Source: Deminuibacter soli
GTDB taxonomy: Bacteria > Bacteroidota > Bacteroidia > Chitinophagales > Chitinophagaceae
Reading direction: 5' to 3'
Length of the DNA: 64,000 nucleotides
NCBI RefSeq assembly: GCF_003412455.1
Contig: NZ_QTJU01000005.1
Coordinates: 186,001 to 250,000 of the forward strand
In this document: positions 27,107 through 36,072 of the stretch, piece after piece
Position numbering within the stretch: the stretch's first letter is position 1
Layout of the letters: every line of letters starts with the position of its first letter
The notes under the pieces: generated by a model
The model's input: only the letters and a program-made list of their open reading frames with translations
Databases searched by the model: none
Told to the model about the DNA's origin: nothing
Position numbers and translations under genes: made by a program

Positions 27107-28732
27107 ATGGGATCACCTAGCAAAGCAGTAACCAGCGGACTGAAGCCCTACCAGGGCCCATGGGATCATGATACAGTACAGCATCTTCTTAAAAGAACCA
27201 TGTTTGGCGCAACGCAGGAAGATATCCATTATTTCATGGCAAAAGGGATGCATGATAGCTTACAGGAACTGATTTACACGAACGAAGCGTTACCTGGCCC
27301 ACCGCTCAATGCCTACAGCTATGGCGGTAAAAACAATGACCCGGATGTGCCTTTTGGCAGAACCTGGATTGATGCACCCACCTATACCGGTGATCAGAAC
27401 AACCCAAATGGTTTAAGACGCAACTCGTTTCAATCATGGTGGTTTGAGCTAATGTTTTTCCAGCGACGCACCATCCGTGAAAAAATGGTGCTCTTCTGGC
27501 ACAATCATTTTGCAACCGAAACAAGGATTATTCAAAAGGCCATTTTTTGCTACCAGTACAACCAGCTGCTGCGAACACATGCATTGGCTAATTTCAGGGT
27601 ATTCCTGAAAGTGATTACCTGCAATCCTGCTATGCTGTATTACCTGAATGGCGATAGCAACACCAATGTATCTCCCAATGAAAACTATGGGCGCGAGTTG
27701 CAGGAACTGTTTGCCATTGGCAAAGGCCCAGGCTCGCATTATACAGAATCAGATATCAAAGAAGCAGCCCGTGTGCTAACCGGCTGGATTATAGATTACA
27801 GAACCAATGCTGCCACTACCCAGTTTGTTTCCTATAAACACGATAACGGCGACAAACATTTTTCTTCATTTTACGGGAACAAAGTGATCAAAGGGCAAAA
27901 GGGCCCGGACGGTGAAAAGGAAACAGATGAATTGCTCGACATGATCTGCGCACAACACGAAGTTGCCCTGTTTATTTGCCGGAAGCTTTATCGTTTTTTT
28001 ATTTACCACGAGATAGACAGTGTTACTGAAAAAAACATCATCGCGCCATTGGCTGCCATTTTCAGGAAAAACAATTATAATATACAACCTGTATTGCTGG
28101 CGCTTTTTTCAAGCGAGCATTTCTTTGACAAAGCCAACAGAGGCGGGATAATCAAAAGCCCGGCAGACTTTACCATCGGACTTTTGCGTGAATGCCGTGT
28201 TCCTATTCCGACTGATCTTGCCGGCAGGTACAATGTATTGTACAACCTGCAATCAGCCTGTGCACTGCAGCAGCAGCAATTGGGACAGCCGCCGAATGTG
28301 GCAGGATGGCCAGCCTACTACCAGGCACCGGAATATGATAAATTGTGGATCAACTCTGTTACATTGCCTGCACGCAACCAGTTTGTTGAAAAAATTGTAT
28401 CCACGGGCATCAAAGAAAACAACTTTGTAACCAAAATAGATGTACTGAAGCTTACACAAACACTGTCTGATCCGGGCGACCCCAACAGCCTGATTGCAGA
28501 GCTTGCCCAATACTTTTTCATTAACGGACTGCCGGCAGAGCAGCAGGACTATGTTAAAAGCAAGATTCTGCTGGGCAACCTGCAGAGCGGCACCGCTGAT
28601 CATTACTGGACGCAGGCCTGGGAACGCCTGCAGCAGCAACCTTCAGACACCGCCAACACCAAGGATGTGCAAAGCAAACTGGAAGAACTGTATAAATATT
28701 TACTGCGCATGCCTAACTATCACCTTATCTGA
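27107..28732 (+). CDS. DUF1800 family protein
   Basis: 541 residues covering the full DUF1800 region: HLLKRTMFGATQEDI near the start, then MVLFWHNHFATE, NPAMLYYLNGDSN, NENYGRELQELFAIG, EAARVLTGW, and late IKSPADFTIGLLRE and GQPPNVAGWPAYYQ. These proteins are common in Bacteroidota and Planctomycetes, usually next to a DUF1501 gene, and their biochemistry is unknown. Here no DUF1501 gene is present and no signal peptide is visible. It is the only plus-strand gene in 25-54 kb, and its last 8 bases overlap the convergent acyltransferase gene. Confidence 0.9.
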   Translation: MGSPSKAVTSGLKPYQGPWDHDTVQHLLKRTMFGATQEDIHYFMAKGMHDSLQELIYTNEALPGPPLNAYSYGGKNNDPDVPFGRTWIDAPTYTGDQNNPNGLRRNSFQSWWFELMFFQRRTIREKMVLFWHNHFATETRIIQKAIFCYQYNQLLRTHALANFRVFLKVITCNPAMLYYLNGDSNTNVSPNENYGRELQELFAIGKGPGSHYTESDIKEAARVLTGWIIDYRTNAATTQFVSYKHDNGDKHFSSFYGNKVIKGQKGPDGEKETDELLDMICAQHEVALFICRKLYRFFIYHEIDSVTEKNIIAPLAAIFRKNNYNIQPVLLALFSSEHFFDKANRGGIIKSPADFTIGLLRECRVPIPTDLAGRYNVLYNLQSACALQQQQLGQPPNVAGWPAYYQAPEYDKLWINSVTLPARNQFVEKIVSTGIKENNFVTKIDVLKLTQTLSDPGDPNSLIAELAQYFFINGLPAEQQDYVKSKILLGNLQSGTADHYWTQAWERLQQQPSDTANTKDVQSKLEELYKYLLRMPNYHLI

Positions 28733-29840
28733 AAGATTGCTGCAGGCCGGCAGTATTGTTGCGCTTACTGCCGGTTTGCAGCATTTTACGTACCCGTGGG
28801 TACACCTGCAATTCTATGATATACGAAAACCCGAACAGCAGCAGTAAAGCCACCAGCGATCTTAACAGCGGGTTACCGATAAACTGCAGGTACACCGGAT
28901 TAACAGCAATAAAGTAATGCGCGATATACAGCACATAGGAAACAGACGAGAATATGGTAAAAGGCCCGAATATACGGTTAAACCCTATCCATTTTAACCG
29001 GTGCCAGCCAATAGCAATTGCCAGGCTCAACGCGGTAAAAGAAAAATGTCTTAGTTCGAGCAGCGGCGTTCTTCCGGGAGACAGTTCTGCGCCGGCCATA
29101 TAGCCCAGCCAATAACTATATAGCCCAATGATGACACCAGGTACAGCAACCATAACAAACAAGTGCCACGCCTTACTAAAACTTACAGCACCTTTAATAT
29201 ACAGCCTTGCCAGTTCTACACCACACCACCATATTCCCAGGTAAAGCAAGATACGGTTAACAAAAAACGGGTAAAAAAGGTACGTTACAACAGCCAATGC
29301 AACCAACGCGAAAACAAACCTGAATTGCTTTGCAGCAGGCACATAACGGTAAATGCCATAGTAAATCATATAAAACCACCACTCATAGGCCAGCGACCAC
29401 AGCGGTGAATTGTCCATATAAGGGCTAAACAATACATGCGCCCTGGCAGCAGGCAGATCCTGCAGCATCAAACAGTTGCCTGCAAGTGTAAGCCAATCCG
29501 CACTAAGTAATTGCGAAGCTTCCCATGACTTTACCAGGTAACTGCATAAAAATATAATGAAAAGCGGAATATAAATGCGGAAAAAACGTTTCGCAAAGTA
29601 GTCTGCAAAAGATTTGTCTGTTGACCTCGTAAATGAATATTCAATAACAAATCCTGACAACAGGAAAAAAATGATCACCGCTTCCTGTCCAAATCCAAAG
29701 AGAGACGACAAGCGCAATCCATGGAACCTGAAATTCTTGTATGCAAATGTGCTGCTTTGACAAACATGATGCATTATTACATACAATGCAGCAAAACCGC
29801 GCAATGCATCAAGTTTGTGAAGCTTTGAAATTTTAGCCAT
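28725..29840 (-). CDS. Membrane acyltransferase (acyltransferase-3 family)
   Basis: 371 residues, about ten transmembrane helices. It has the family start KLDALRGFAALYVIMHH with the conserved Arg and the catalytic His, plus FFLLSGFVI and a RFFRIYIP arginine motif. Such proteins transfer acetyl or other acyl groups to sugars in the membrane, often O-acetylating exopolysaccharide or O-antigen. Its stop overlaps the stop of the convergent DUF1800 gene by 8 bases. It is separated by 24 bases from the upstream acyltransferase and is likely the last gene of the main operon. The ATG at 29840 is used rather than the TTG at 29861. Confidence 0.88.
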   Translation of the reverse strand: MAKISKLHKLDALRGFAALYVIMHHVCQSSTFAYKNFRFHGLRLSSLFGFGQEAVIIFFLLSGFVIEYSFTRSTDKSFADYFAKRFFRIYIPLFIIFLCSYLVKSWEASQLLSADWLTLAGNCLMLQDLPAARAHVLFSPYMDNSPLWSLAYEWWFYMIYYGIYRYVPAAKQFRFVFALVALAVVTYLFYPFFVNRILLYLGIWWCGVELARLYIKGAVSFSKAWHLFVMVAVPGVIIGLYSYWLGYMAGAELSPGRTPLLELRHFSFTALSLAIAIGWHRLKWIGFNRIFGPFTIFSSVSYVLYIAHYFIAVNPVYLQFIGNPLLRSLVALLLLFGFSYIIELQVYPRVRKMLQTGSKRNNTAGLQQSFR

Positions 29841-29864
29841 TCCTGATTTTATTTTGACCAATCT

Positions 29865-31007
29865 TTATGATATACCGGGTGCCAGCTTTTCTTGCCTTCT
29901 TTCCCTGCTTTGCGTATACCATTTAAGTATTGCGTTTTTTGCAGGCATTTCGTACAGGTAATATACAACTGTAGCAAACAGGATGAGTATACACGCGTAC
30001 CCGGTAAATCCGCTAATATGTGCAAATGCATGATGCAGAATCGGCACTCCGGTAAAGTGCGTAACAAAAAACCACACAGGCAACTGGAAGATGTACACTC
30101 CGTAACTGATTTCACCCAGGAAAATAAATGGCCGGGCAGACAGCAGGCGTAATAACAGGCCTTCCAGCTTGCAAAGGCTTACCACAAAAATGAAATACAA
30201 AGGCGTTAGCATTCCTGATGCAATAAGCGGGCTGTCGCCGGGAATATGATGCAGGAAGTATAAGATGCTCGCCAGTGATGCCAGCAATACTGCAGCCACA
30301 AGGTATTGGTTAAAAGACCTTGCCTGTAAATAGCGGATATAAATGATGCCGCATACATTACCAGCCAGGAAAATGGTGTATTTAAAAAGCGGATGCCCGT
30401 AAACAGTGCTGATAAGCATATGCACCAGCTTGCCTGATTGCAAAGGCATCAGGTACTGGTTCATAAACAATGCAACTGCAACGTTGAGCAGGAACAATCC
30501 CGTTACCTGCAGCACCAGCTTTTTTAACGGCGTATACCACAACCAGGCAAGTGTGAAAGGAAACAGGAAATAGAACAGGAACTCGCAGGATACAGACCAG
30601 CCGGGTGAATTAATGGAACCTGCATATACCCAGCGTTGCAGGCCCAGTACTTCCATTGGAAACCTCGATGGTATGGATGGTATGGAAAAAGCTACAAAAT
30701 AATGATAACAAACCATTATAAGAAGCGCCAGGACATATACCGGGTATATGCGTGCAATACGCTTTATCCAGAAATCTACTTTTGAAAACTGTTTCAGATT
30801 TGCATTGTTCTGCAGGTAACGCTGACAAGACAGAAGCATTACAAAGCCGGAGATAAAAAAGAAGTAATTCACTGCTTCTCCCCATTTGGTGATATCAGCA
30901 TAGGTCGCTTTATACCAGACCGGTGCGGAGTGATACGCCAGTACCATGCAGGCTGCTATAAAGCGGGTTAAATACAAAGGTGAAGTTGAAGAAACAGAAG
31001 ACTGCAT
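29865..31007 (-). CDS. Membrane acyltransferase (acyltransferase-3 family)
   Basis: 380 residues with about ten predicted membrane helices. The first segment LTRFIAACMVLAYHS carries the Arg and His of the family, followed by NYFFFISGFVM and IKRIARIYPVYVL. This belongs to the OafA-like acetyltransferases that modify surface polysaccharides using a cytosolic acyl donor. Four bases upstream, the GT2 gene ends. It is one of four acyltransferase-3 genes in this locus, and its sequence is clearly different from its neighbour at 28725, so they probably act on different positions. Confidence 0.88.
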   Translation of the reverse strand: MQSSVSSTSPLYLTRFIAACMVLAYHSAPVWYKATYADITKWGEAVNYFFFISGFVMLLSCQRYLQNNANLKQFSKVDFWIKRIARIYPVYVLALLIMVCYHYFVAFSIPSIPSRFPMEVLGLQRWVYAGSINSPGWSVSCEFLFYFLFPFTLAWLWYTPLKKLVLQVTGLFLLNVAVALFMNQYLMPLQSGKLVHMLISTVYGHPLFKYTIFLAGNVCGIIYIRYLQARSFNQYLVAAVLLASLASILYFLHHIPGDSPLIASGMLTPLYFIFVVSLCKLEGLLLRLLSARPFIFLGEISYGVYIFQLPVWFFVTHFTGVPILHHAFAHISGFTGYACILILFATVVYYLYEMPAKNAILKWYTQSRERRQEKLAPGIS

Positions 31008-31010
31008 ACA

Positions 31011-31880
31011 TTATTTTTTTTCGGATCTCTTTAAACCAGCCATACGCAACTCAAGCATCTTGGCATCTACCAGAAAGCGATACCAGAAACCTTGCAGGAA
31101 ATGAAACACCAGCCCTGCCTTGCCATCCAGGAACCCTAGCAGCAGGATATACCGGAAGAAAAAATAACATAGCGGCCGAACAAACAGGGGAATACGGCTG
31201 TACGCCTTTTCCTTCAGCCATCTTTTCCTTGAAAACTGTTCACCCGTAAGGCTGGCAGCAACATTTGCTGCAGCTGTAGAGCGATTCTGAATATCTACAA
31301 GATCAAGTACTTCCCTGTTGGCGTAATTGTTCTGCTTCTGGGTCCACCAGGTGAGGTTATTAAGATTATGATCAACCATATCATATTGCAGGTGCGCAAT
31401 GTTACCTTTTGACAGCACTACGTGTTCATCCATCCAGCGCTCTTCCAGTTTACCGTATCCGTTGCGCCATACACGCAAAAGCCTGTGCGGATAGAAACCA
31501 CCGCGCTTTATCCATTTGCCCAGGAATATTACCCGGCGTTTGATAATGAAGCCACCCGTTTCGGAAGGTGTTGCAGGCAGCGTACGGTTAATTTCATCGA
31601 TCAGCTCATCCGTAAGGTATTCATCCGCATCCATACGCATTAACCATTCAGTATCGAATGTGCAGTTTTCAAGCGCCCAGTTAAATTGTATAGAGTGGCT
31701 GCCCGGCCATGGATTTTCGTACACCTTTGCACCCAGCGATGTGGCTATTGCACAGGTTTTATCTGTTGAACAGCTGTCGATGAGTACAATGTGACTGCTT
31801 ATTTTCTGAAGATTGCGGATGCATCTTTCTATATGCAGTTCCTCGTTATAGGTAAGAATAATAACAGTTACCAAGCTCAT
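31011..31880 (-). CDS. Family 2 glycosyltransferase, WaaE/KdtX-like
   Basis: 289 residues, GT-A fold. Conserved elements are the N-terminal VTVIILTYNEELHIERCI, DSCSTDKT, the metal-binding DADE at about residues 83-86 (MRMDADEYL), and a later KLEERWMDEHV segment typical of the WaaE-like group. It has no clear N-terminal membrane helix; a hydrophobic stretch lies at about 235-255. It transfers a sugar from a nucleotide donor in exopolysaccharide repeat assembly. It is 27 bases downstream of the next GT4 gene. Donor and acceptor cannot be read from the sequence. Confidence 0.86.
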   Translation of the reverse strand: MSLVTVIILTYNEELHIERCIRNLQKISSHIVLIDSCSTDKTCAIATSLGAKVYENPWPGSHSIQFNWALENCTFDTEWLMRMDADEYLTDELIDEINRTLPATPSETGGFIIKRRVIFLGKWIKRGGFYPHRLLRVWRNGYGKLEERWMDEHVVLSKGNIAHLQYDMVDHNLNNLTWWTQKQNNYANREVLDLVDIQNRSTAAANVAASLTGEQFSRKRWLKEKAYSRIPLFVRPLCYFFFRYILLLGFLDGKAGLVFHFLQGFWYRFLVDAKMLELRMAGLKRSEKK

Positions 31881-31907
31881 GCCTGTAAGGGTTGATAGGT
31901 TTAATGT

Positions 31908-33038
31908 TTACGCCTTGTATAGATCAATATAATGCTGTACCAGCACCTCTGCGTTGAAATCGCGTGCAATAACTGCAGGCGCCCGGTGCCTGATATCATT
32001 CCTGTTTGCAGTATCTGACACAGCCTGCTCCAGGCTTGCCTTGATCTGCTGTACATCTACACCGCATACCCAGCCCAGGTTATTGGCCTCAACATAATTG
32101 CTCAGACCCACCATATCAGTAATAAGCACAGGCGTACCCACAGAGAGCGATTCAATGATAATATTGGCAAAGTTTTCATTGTACGAGGTCAATGCAAGTA
32201 AATCGTGCGAACGTATCAGCGAAAACTTGTTTTCATATACAGGACCACACCATTTAACCTTGTGCTGCAGCTGATATTCAGCAGCCAGCTGCTGTAACGA
32301 TGCCAGGTAAGTTTCTTCTGACGGCCCTACAATATTCAGTTCGAACGGAAAGGTAACCAGCTGCAATGCCTGCAATAGCAATTCAATGCCCTTTTTACGA
32401 TCTATCCGGCTTAAGAACAAAATGCGAACCGGCTTGTTAAAAGATGCCGGAGAGAGGCTGGCAGCAACCGGTATATTTACAAAATTGAAGATCTCGGTTA
32501 CACTGCTTCCGGGAAAAAGCGCTGCAACTTCATTAGATTCCGCACCTGAAGTTGCATGGAACTTTGTCTTTGACAGATATGGCTTGCCGACAAAACGGTG
32601 AATCCATTTTTTAACAATAGAATGGTTCGTGTCCTGCGTGTAAGTACTCAGCATGCCGCGGGGAGAAAACACCGGCCTTACACCTCTCTTTGCACAGATA
32701 AGCAATGAAAATACACTTACCAGGTTCCACCAGGAGTGAATGTGTACGGCATCAAACCCACGCACATGTTTCCATAAGTACCTGAGCAGCTGTGGCGAAA
32801 AATGTGTATGATCCTTGGTAATGCGTTTGCAGTAAATCACCTTTACTCCATCTACCACCTGCACCTCGCCGGGTTTAACAGGCAATTCTTCCGTGCCGTT
32901 AGCAGTGGTGGTTAGTACCGTTACATCATGCTCCTGTTTTACCAATGCCTCGCATAATGCCGAGCAAGAGTACATTGGCCCTCCGTACACATATGCGGGC
33001 TTGTACGACGGAATTATGTGCAATATTTTCAATGCCAT
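31908..33038 (-). CDS. Family 4 glycosyltransferase
   Basis: 376 residues, GT-B fold. The N-terminal acceptor domain opens KILHIIPSYKPAYVYGGP, a glycine-rich loop usual in GT4. The C-terminal donor domain has ILFLSRIDRKKGIELLLQAL and the E-x7-E motif in SYNENFANIIIESLSVG. Its role is one step of exopolysaccharide repeat synthesis on the undecaprenyl carrier. The ATG at 33038 starts 26 bases after the polymerase stop. The longer frame to 33119 uses TTG and would overlap the polymerase gene. Confidence 0.87.
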   Translation of the reverse strand: MALKILHIIPSYKPAYVYGGPMYSCSALCEALVKQEHDVTVLTTTANGTEELPVKPGEVQVVDGVKVIYCKRITKDHTHFSPQLLRYLWKHVRGFDAVHIHSWWNLVSVFSLLICAKRGVRPVFSPRGMLSTYTQDTNHSIVKKWIHRFVGKPYLSKTKFHATSGAESNEVAALFPGSSVTEIFNFVNIPVAASLSPASFNKPVRILFLSRIDRKKGIELLLQALQLVTFPFELNIVGPSEETYLASLQQLAAEYQLQHKVKWCGPVYENKFSLIRSHDLLALTSYNENFANIIIESLSVGTPVLITDMVGLSNYVEANNLGWVCGVDVQQIKASLEQAVSDTANRNDIRHRAPAVIARDFNAEVLVQHYIDLYKA

Positions 33039-33064
33039 GCTATTTATCCTCTTCTGCGTTACTG

Positions 33065-34510
33065 TTATTTTTTTAGAAATAGTTTCAGTGTGATATACCC
33101 CACAATGAAACCCCTGCAAATAGATATCATGTAAAAAGAGAACTCTGTAATCTGGTAGTTGGGAATAAGATTGGCCAGATAAATGATGAGGCCTGCTTTT
33201 CCATATGAATAGATCAGCTCACTGTGAAATTGCTGAATGACGCCTACCAGGAAGAATATGGGGATAATTACAATCACTGTCCCCCACCCCAGTAATTCAA
33301 AACCTATACAGGAAATATCCACGGCTGCGGTAGCATCAGGCGGCTTGCCAAATACCTTCACGTTGGTAACTGTACCGAGATTGTTTTCCGGTTTATTGCC
33401 CCATACCGCCTTCGGCACAAAAAGCATCATCGGGAAAAAGTAGATACGCTCCTGTATCCTGTATTCAGGAATGGTGCCTTTCTGGTGAAAATACTGAAAG
33501 GCCAGTGCGGCAGCTCCTGTGAGATTGGTTCTGTTGATTACCTGGATAAAAGTAGATTCATCTTTGTTATTACGCCCCAGCTCTTCTTTATTTTCTTGTG
33601 CCAGCGCGTATGCATTGAGAATATCGGTAACGGAATATTTATCTATATCATCGTTGTAAACCTGTTGCCTGAAGGGTTGTACAAATGTGTAGGCAGCTTC
33701 AATAGACACAACAACCATGATCATATACCAGTAATTGATTTTCCGGTGTACATAGAAATAACTGAAGGCCATGTATACAAATGGCATGAACAGCTGGCTT
33801 TTAAAACCTGCCATTACCCCGAAAAATACTTCAACAATCAACAGTATAATCAGCAAAGATTTTTTCTTTCCGAGTGAGAAATAGTGTATCCCAATCAAAA
33901 AGAAACACACATCACTCAAGGCTGTAATAATCTTTAAAATCCCCTTAACGTCCTGGTATTTTGCAAGTGCATCGGAGTTTCCGGTAATGCCATAAATGCC
34001 CATCGAGATCATAAGCAGCTTTACCAGCACTGCGGTGATATACAAACAAAAAACCGTTCTTATCCTGATGTTGTTTGTCTCATTCAGTTTTTTCATCAGC
34101 CTCGATTTGGCCAGCCACTCCCGCATAGCGATTTGCCAAGGTATGTAGCTGCAACCGGCCCACATGGTCAGATGGGCGATAATAGACCAGAAAAGTGCCT
34201 CATTTCCATATAAAAAACCAGATTGTCCCACATAATCGTTAAGCCAGCTGCTTGGCGGTGGCCCATCCTGCCATGAAATAAAGGCAAGATCAGTGATACC
34301 AAAACTAAGCGTGAAAAAGATGAAAGAAGCAAGCACAGTGGGATGCAGAAACGCGCTCTTTCCTTTTTTCCTGTACAGGCGCCAGGAAAAATGAATGCTG
34401 ATAATAATATTCGTTATGCTGTATATAAAAAAGGTTACCTGCTCTGTAAAAAAATGACTGAACACCAGGTTAAACAACAAACATCCGATAATGTAAAAAA
34501 CGAAGATCAT
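33065..34510 (-). CDS. wzy: Wzy-like O-antigen/exopolysaccharide polymerase
   Basis: About 481 residues with some eleven to twelve membrane helices and a large loop in the C-terminal half (NRTNLTGAAALAFQYFHQKG ... FVPKAVWGNKPENNLG). Overall shape matches the oligosaccharide repeat-unit polymerase family, which joins lipid-linked repeats in the periplasm. Wzy proteins share little sequence, so the call rests on topology and on its position beside Wzx, glycosyltransferases and Wza/Wzc. ATG at 34510 lies four bases after the preceding stop; GTG at 34528, overlapping that gene, is an alternative start. Confidence 0.78.
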   Translation of the reverse strand: MIFVFYIIGCLLFNLVFSHFFTEQVTFFIYSITNIIISIHFSWRLYRKKGKSAFLHPTVLASFIFFTLSFGITDLAFISWQDGPPPSSWLNDYVGQSGFLYGNEALFWSIIAHLTMWAGCSYIPWQIAMREWLAKSRLMKKLNETNNIRIRTVFCLYITAVLVKLLMISMGIYGITGNSDALAKYQDVKGILKIITALSDVCFFLIGIHYFSLGKKKSLLIILLIVEVFFGVMAGFKSQLFMPFVYMAFSYFYVHRKINYWYMIMVVVSIEAAYTFVQPFRQQVYNDDIDKYSVTDILNAYALAQENKEELGRNNKDESTFIQVINRTNLTGAAALAFQYFHQKGTIPEYRIQERIYFFPMMLFVPKAVWGNKPENNLGTVTNVKVFGKPPDATAAVDISCIGFELLGWGTVIVIIPIFFLVGVIQQFHSELIYSYGKAGLIIYLANLIPNYQITEFSFYMISICRGFIVGYITLKLFLKK

Positions 34511-34514
34511 AACG

Positions 34515-35510
34515 TTACTGGTTTTCACTCATTGAAACATACACAGGACGGCCAAACAACAAAGTGCTGATTTTAAACTGATCTGAAATTCTGGCTATAA
34601 ATACCGACACTCCTACTGTGATAACACCAGCAACAACCAGGTAACTGATGCCGGTAGGATCTATTTTTAAAACAGCCGGGTAAAACAGGCGGCAAATATT
34701 CAGAAAAATGGGATGCACCAGCATCACCATCAGGGTGTTTTTACCAACAAAACACATATAGCGCTTAAACAGCGTGTTCTTTGTAAGATCGAACAAAGCG
34801 TATAAAACAGATATGGCAAGCAGTGTTATGGTAACGCCTTCCAGCGAATTGATGACAAGCTGTGGCAACCCGATGTAAATCACAATAACCATGGGCACAA
34901 TCGCGAACCAGCTGGATTTTATTTCTATTTTATAGAATTGAAACGACATCCCAATTAATAAAAACATGCTGTCTGCAAAACGAACCCTTGGGATAACAAG
35001 CGACACCAGCCAGTAACAGAGGCCGGTTACAGCAAGTACGTTTACTTTATTTGAACCCAGGAAATGGTTTACTGCAAGAGCAATAATTAAACCTATGGTA
35101 ATGGTATGCAGATACCAGTAAGCGCCTGACGGGTCGAATGTAATTTTATATAATAAACCCGTCACCGAAAGATCGTTAAATGAATTAGCAAACTGCAATC
35201 CGAGCTTACTGCAGATAAAAAGACTTAGCAGGTAAATTGTTTCAAAAATAGCATAAGGTATAAACACTCTCCTTGCCACATTGGCGATCTGTATTTTCCA
35301 GTTTTTCCCGAAGCCGGCAAAAGCGCCGCTGAATATCAGGAACACAGGCATATGAAAAGCGTAAACAGCAGCTGTAATACTTTGCATGGCTGTTGTTAAA
35401 TTACCTACATAGTGAATATGAAAAATCACCATCAGGTAAATCAGTATTCCTTTTGCAAAATCAACGTTTTCGTATCTAGCCACCGTTTCTGCTTGCATAG
35501 TTTGTTTCAT
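34515..35510 (-). CDS. Membrane acyltransferase (acyltransferase-3 family)
   Basis: 331 residues. The first helix contains VDFAKGILIYLMVIFHIHYV, the acyltransferase-3 start with a His pair, and FHMPVFLIFSGAF follows. About ten membrane helices. This subgroup resembles the Fuc4NAc/sugar acetyltransferases found in polysaccharide loci. ATG at 35510 starts 7 bases after the WcaF-like gene stop; an internal ATG at 35498 is also possible. It is in the same operon as Wzx and Wzy, so its likely target is the repeat unit. Confidence 0.85.
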   Translation of the reverse strand: MKQTMQAETVARYENVDFAKGILIYLMVIFHIHYVGNLTTAMQSITAAVYAFHMPVFLIFSGAFAGFGKNWKIQIANVARRVFIPYAIFETIYLLSLFICSKLGLQFANSFNDLSVTGLLYKITFDPSGAYWYLHTITIGLIIALAVNHFLGSNKVNVLAVTGLCYWLVSLVIPRVRFADSMFLLIGMSFQFYKIEIKSSWFAIVPMVIVIYIGLPQLVINSLEGVTITLLAISVLYALFDLTKNTLFKRYMCFVGKNTLMVMLVHPIFLNICRLFYPAVLKIDPTGISYLVVAGVITVGVSVFIARISDQFKISTLLFGRPVYVSMSENQ

Positions 35511-35517
35511 TTTGCGT

Positions 35518-36069
35518 TTAAATACGTGATTTAACCGGTTTTGCAGGGTTGCCAATACAAATCATGCAGGCAGGCATATCCTTGTAAACACTGCTCCTGG
35601 CCCCTACTACAGCGCCCATGCCAATTGTAACACCCGGTGCCACAAAAACATCTGTAGCCAGCCACGCTTCATTTTCTATGACAATAGGTTTAGCATATAT
35701 GTCAAATGCTACCGCCTGGTAATCATGTGAACCGGTACATATATAAGAACGCTGCGACACTACTACATTATCGCCTATTGTAATTGGTCCCAGTGTATAC
35801 AACACCACCTCATCGCCTACCCAGGAATAGTTGCCGATTGTGAGCTTCCAGGGATAAGTGATATTACAGGAAGGACGGATTAATACTTTCTTGCCTATCT
35901 GCGCGCCGAACAAGCGCAACAGCCATCTCCTGAATCCAAACATAAACTGCGGAGATGTTCTGAAAAAGAAAAACCATGTTAGCCACCATAATTGCACCAT
36001 CCATCCTGGCCGGCCCCTAAAATCTGCCGGCTGAGAAAACGCAGAAAGCTGCTGAATCTTTTTGTCCAT
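35518..36069 (-). CDS. wcaF: WcaF-like O-acetyltransferase (left-handed beta-helix)
   Basis: 183 residues. After an N-terminal segment with several Trp residues (WMVQLWWLTWFFFF), the protein shows hexapeptide repeats ([LIV]GxxxX): IGKKVLIRPSCNI, IGNYSWVGDEV, IGDNVVVSQRSYICTGSHD, and IGMGAVVGARSSVYKDMP. The SHD motif holds the active-site His. The N-terminal region and length match colanic-acid WcaF acetyltransferase. It transfers acetyl from acetyl-CoA to a sugar hydroxyl in the cytosol. Three bases follow the Wzx stop, so it is tightly coupled. Confidence 0.9.
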   Translation of the reverse strand: MDKKIQQLSAFSQPADFRGRPGWMVQLWWLTWFFFFRTSPQFMFGFRRWLLRLFGAQIGKKVLIRPSCNITYPWKLTIGNYSWVGDEVVLYTLGPITIGDNVVVSQRSYICTGSHDYQAVAFDIYAKPIVIENEAWLATDVFVAPGVTIGMGAVVGARSSVYKDMPACMICIGNPAKPVKSRI

Positions 36070-36072
36070 AGT

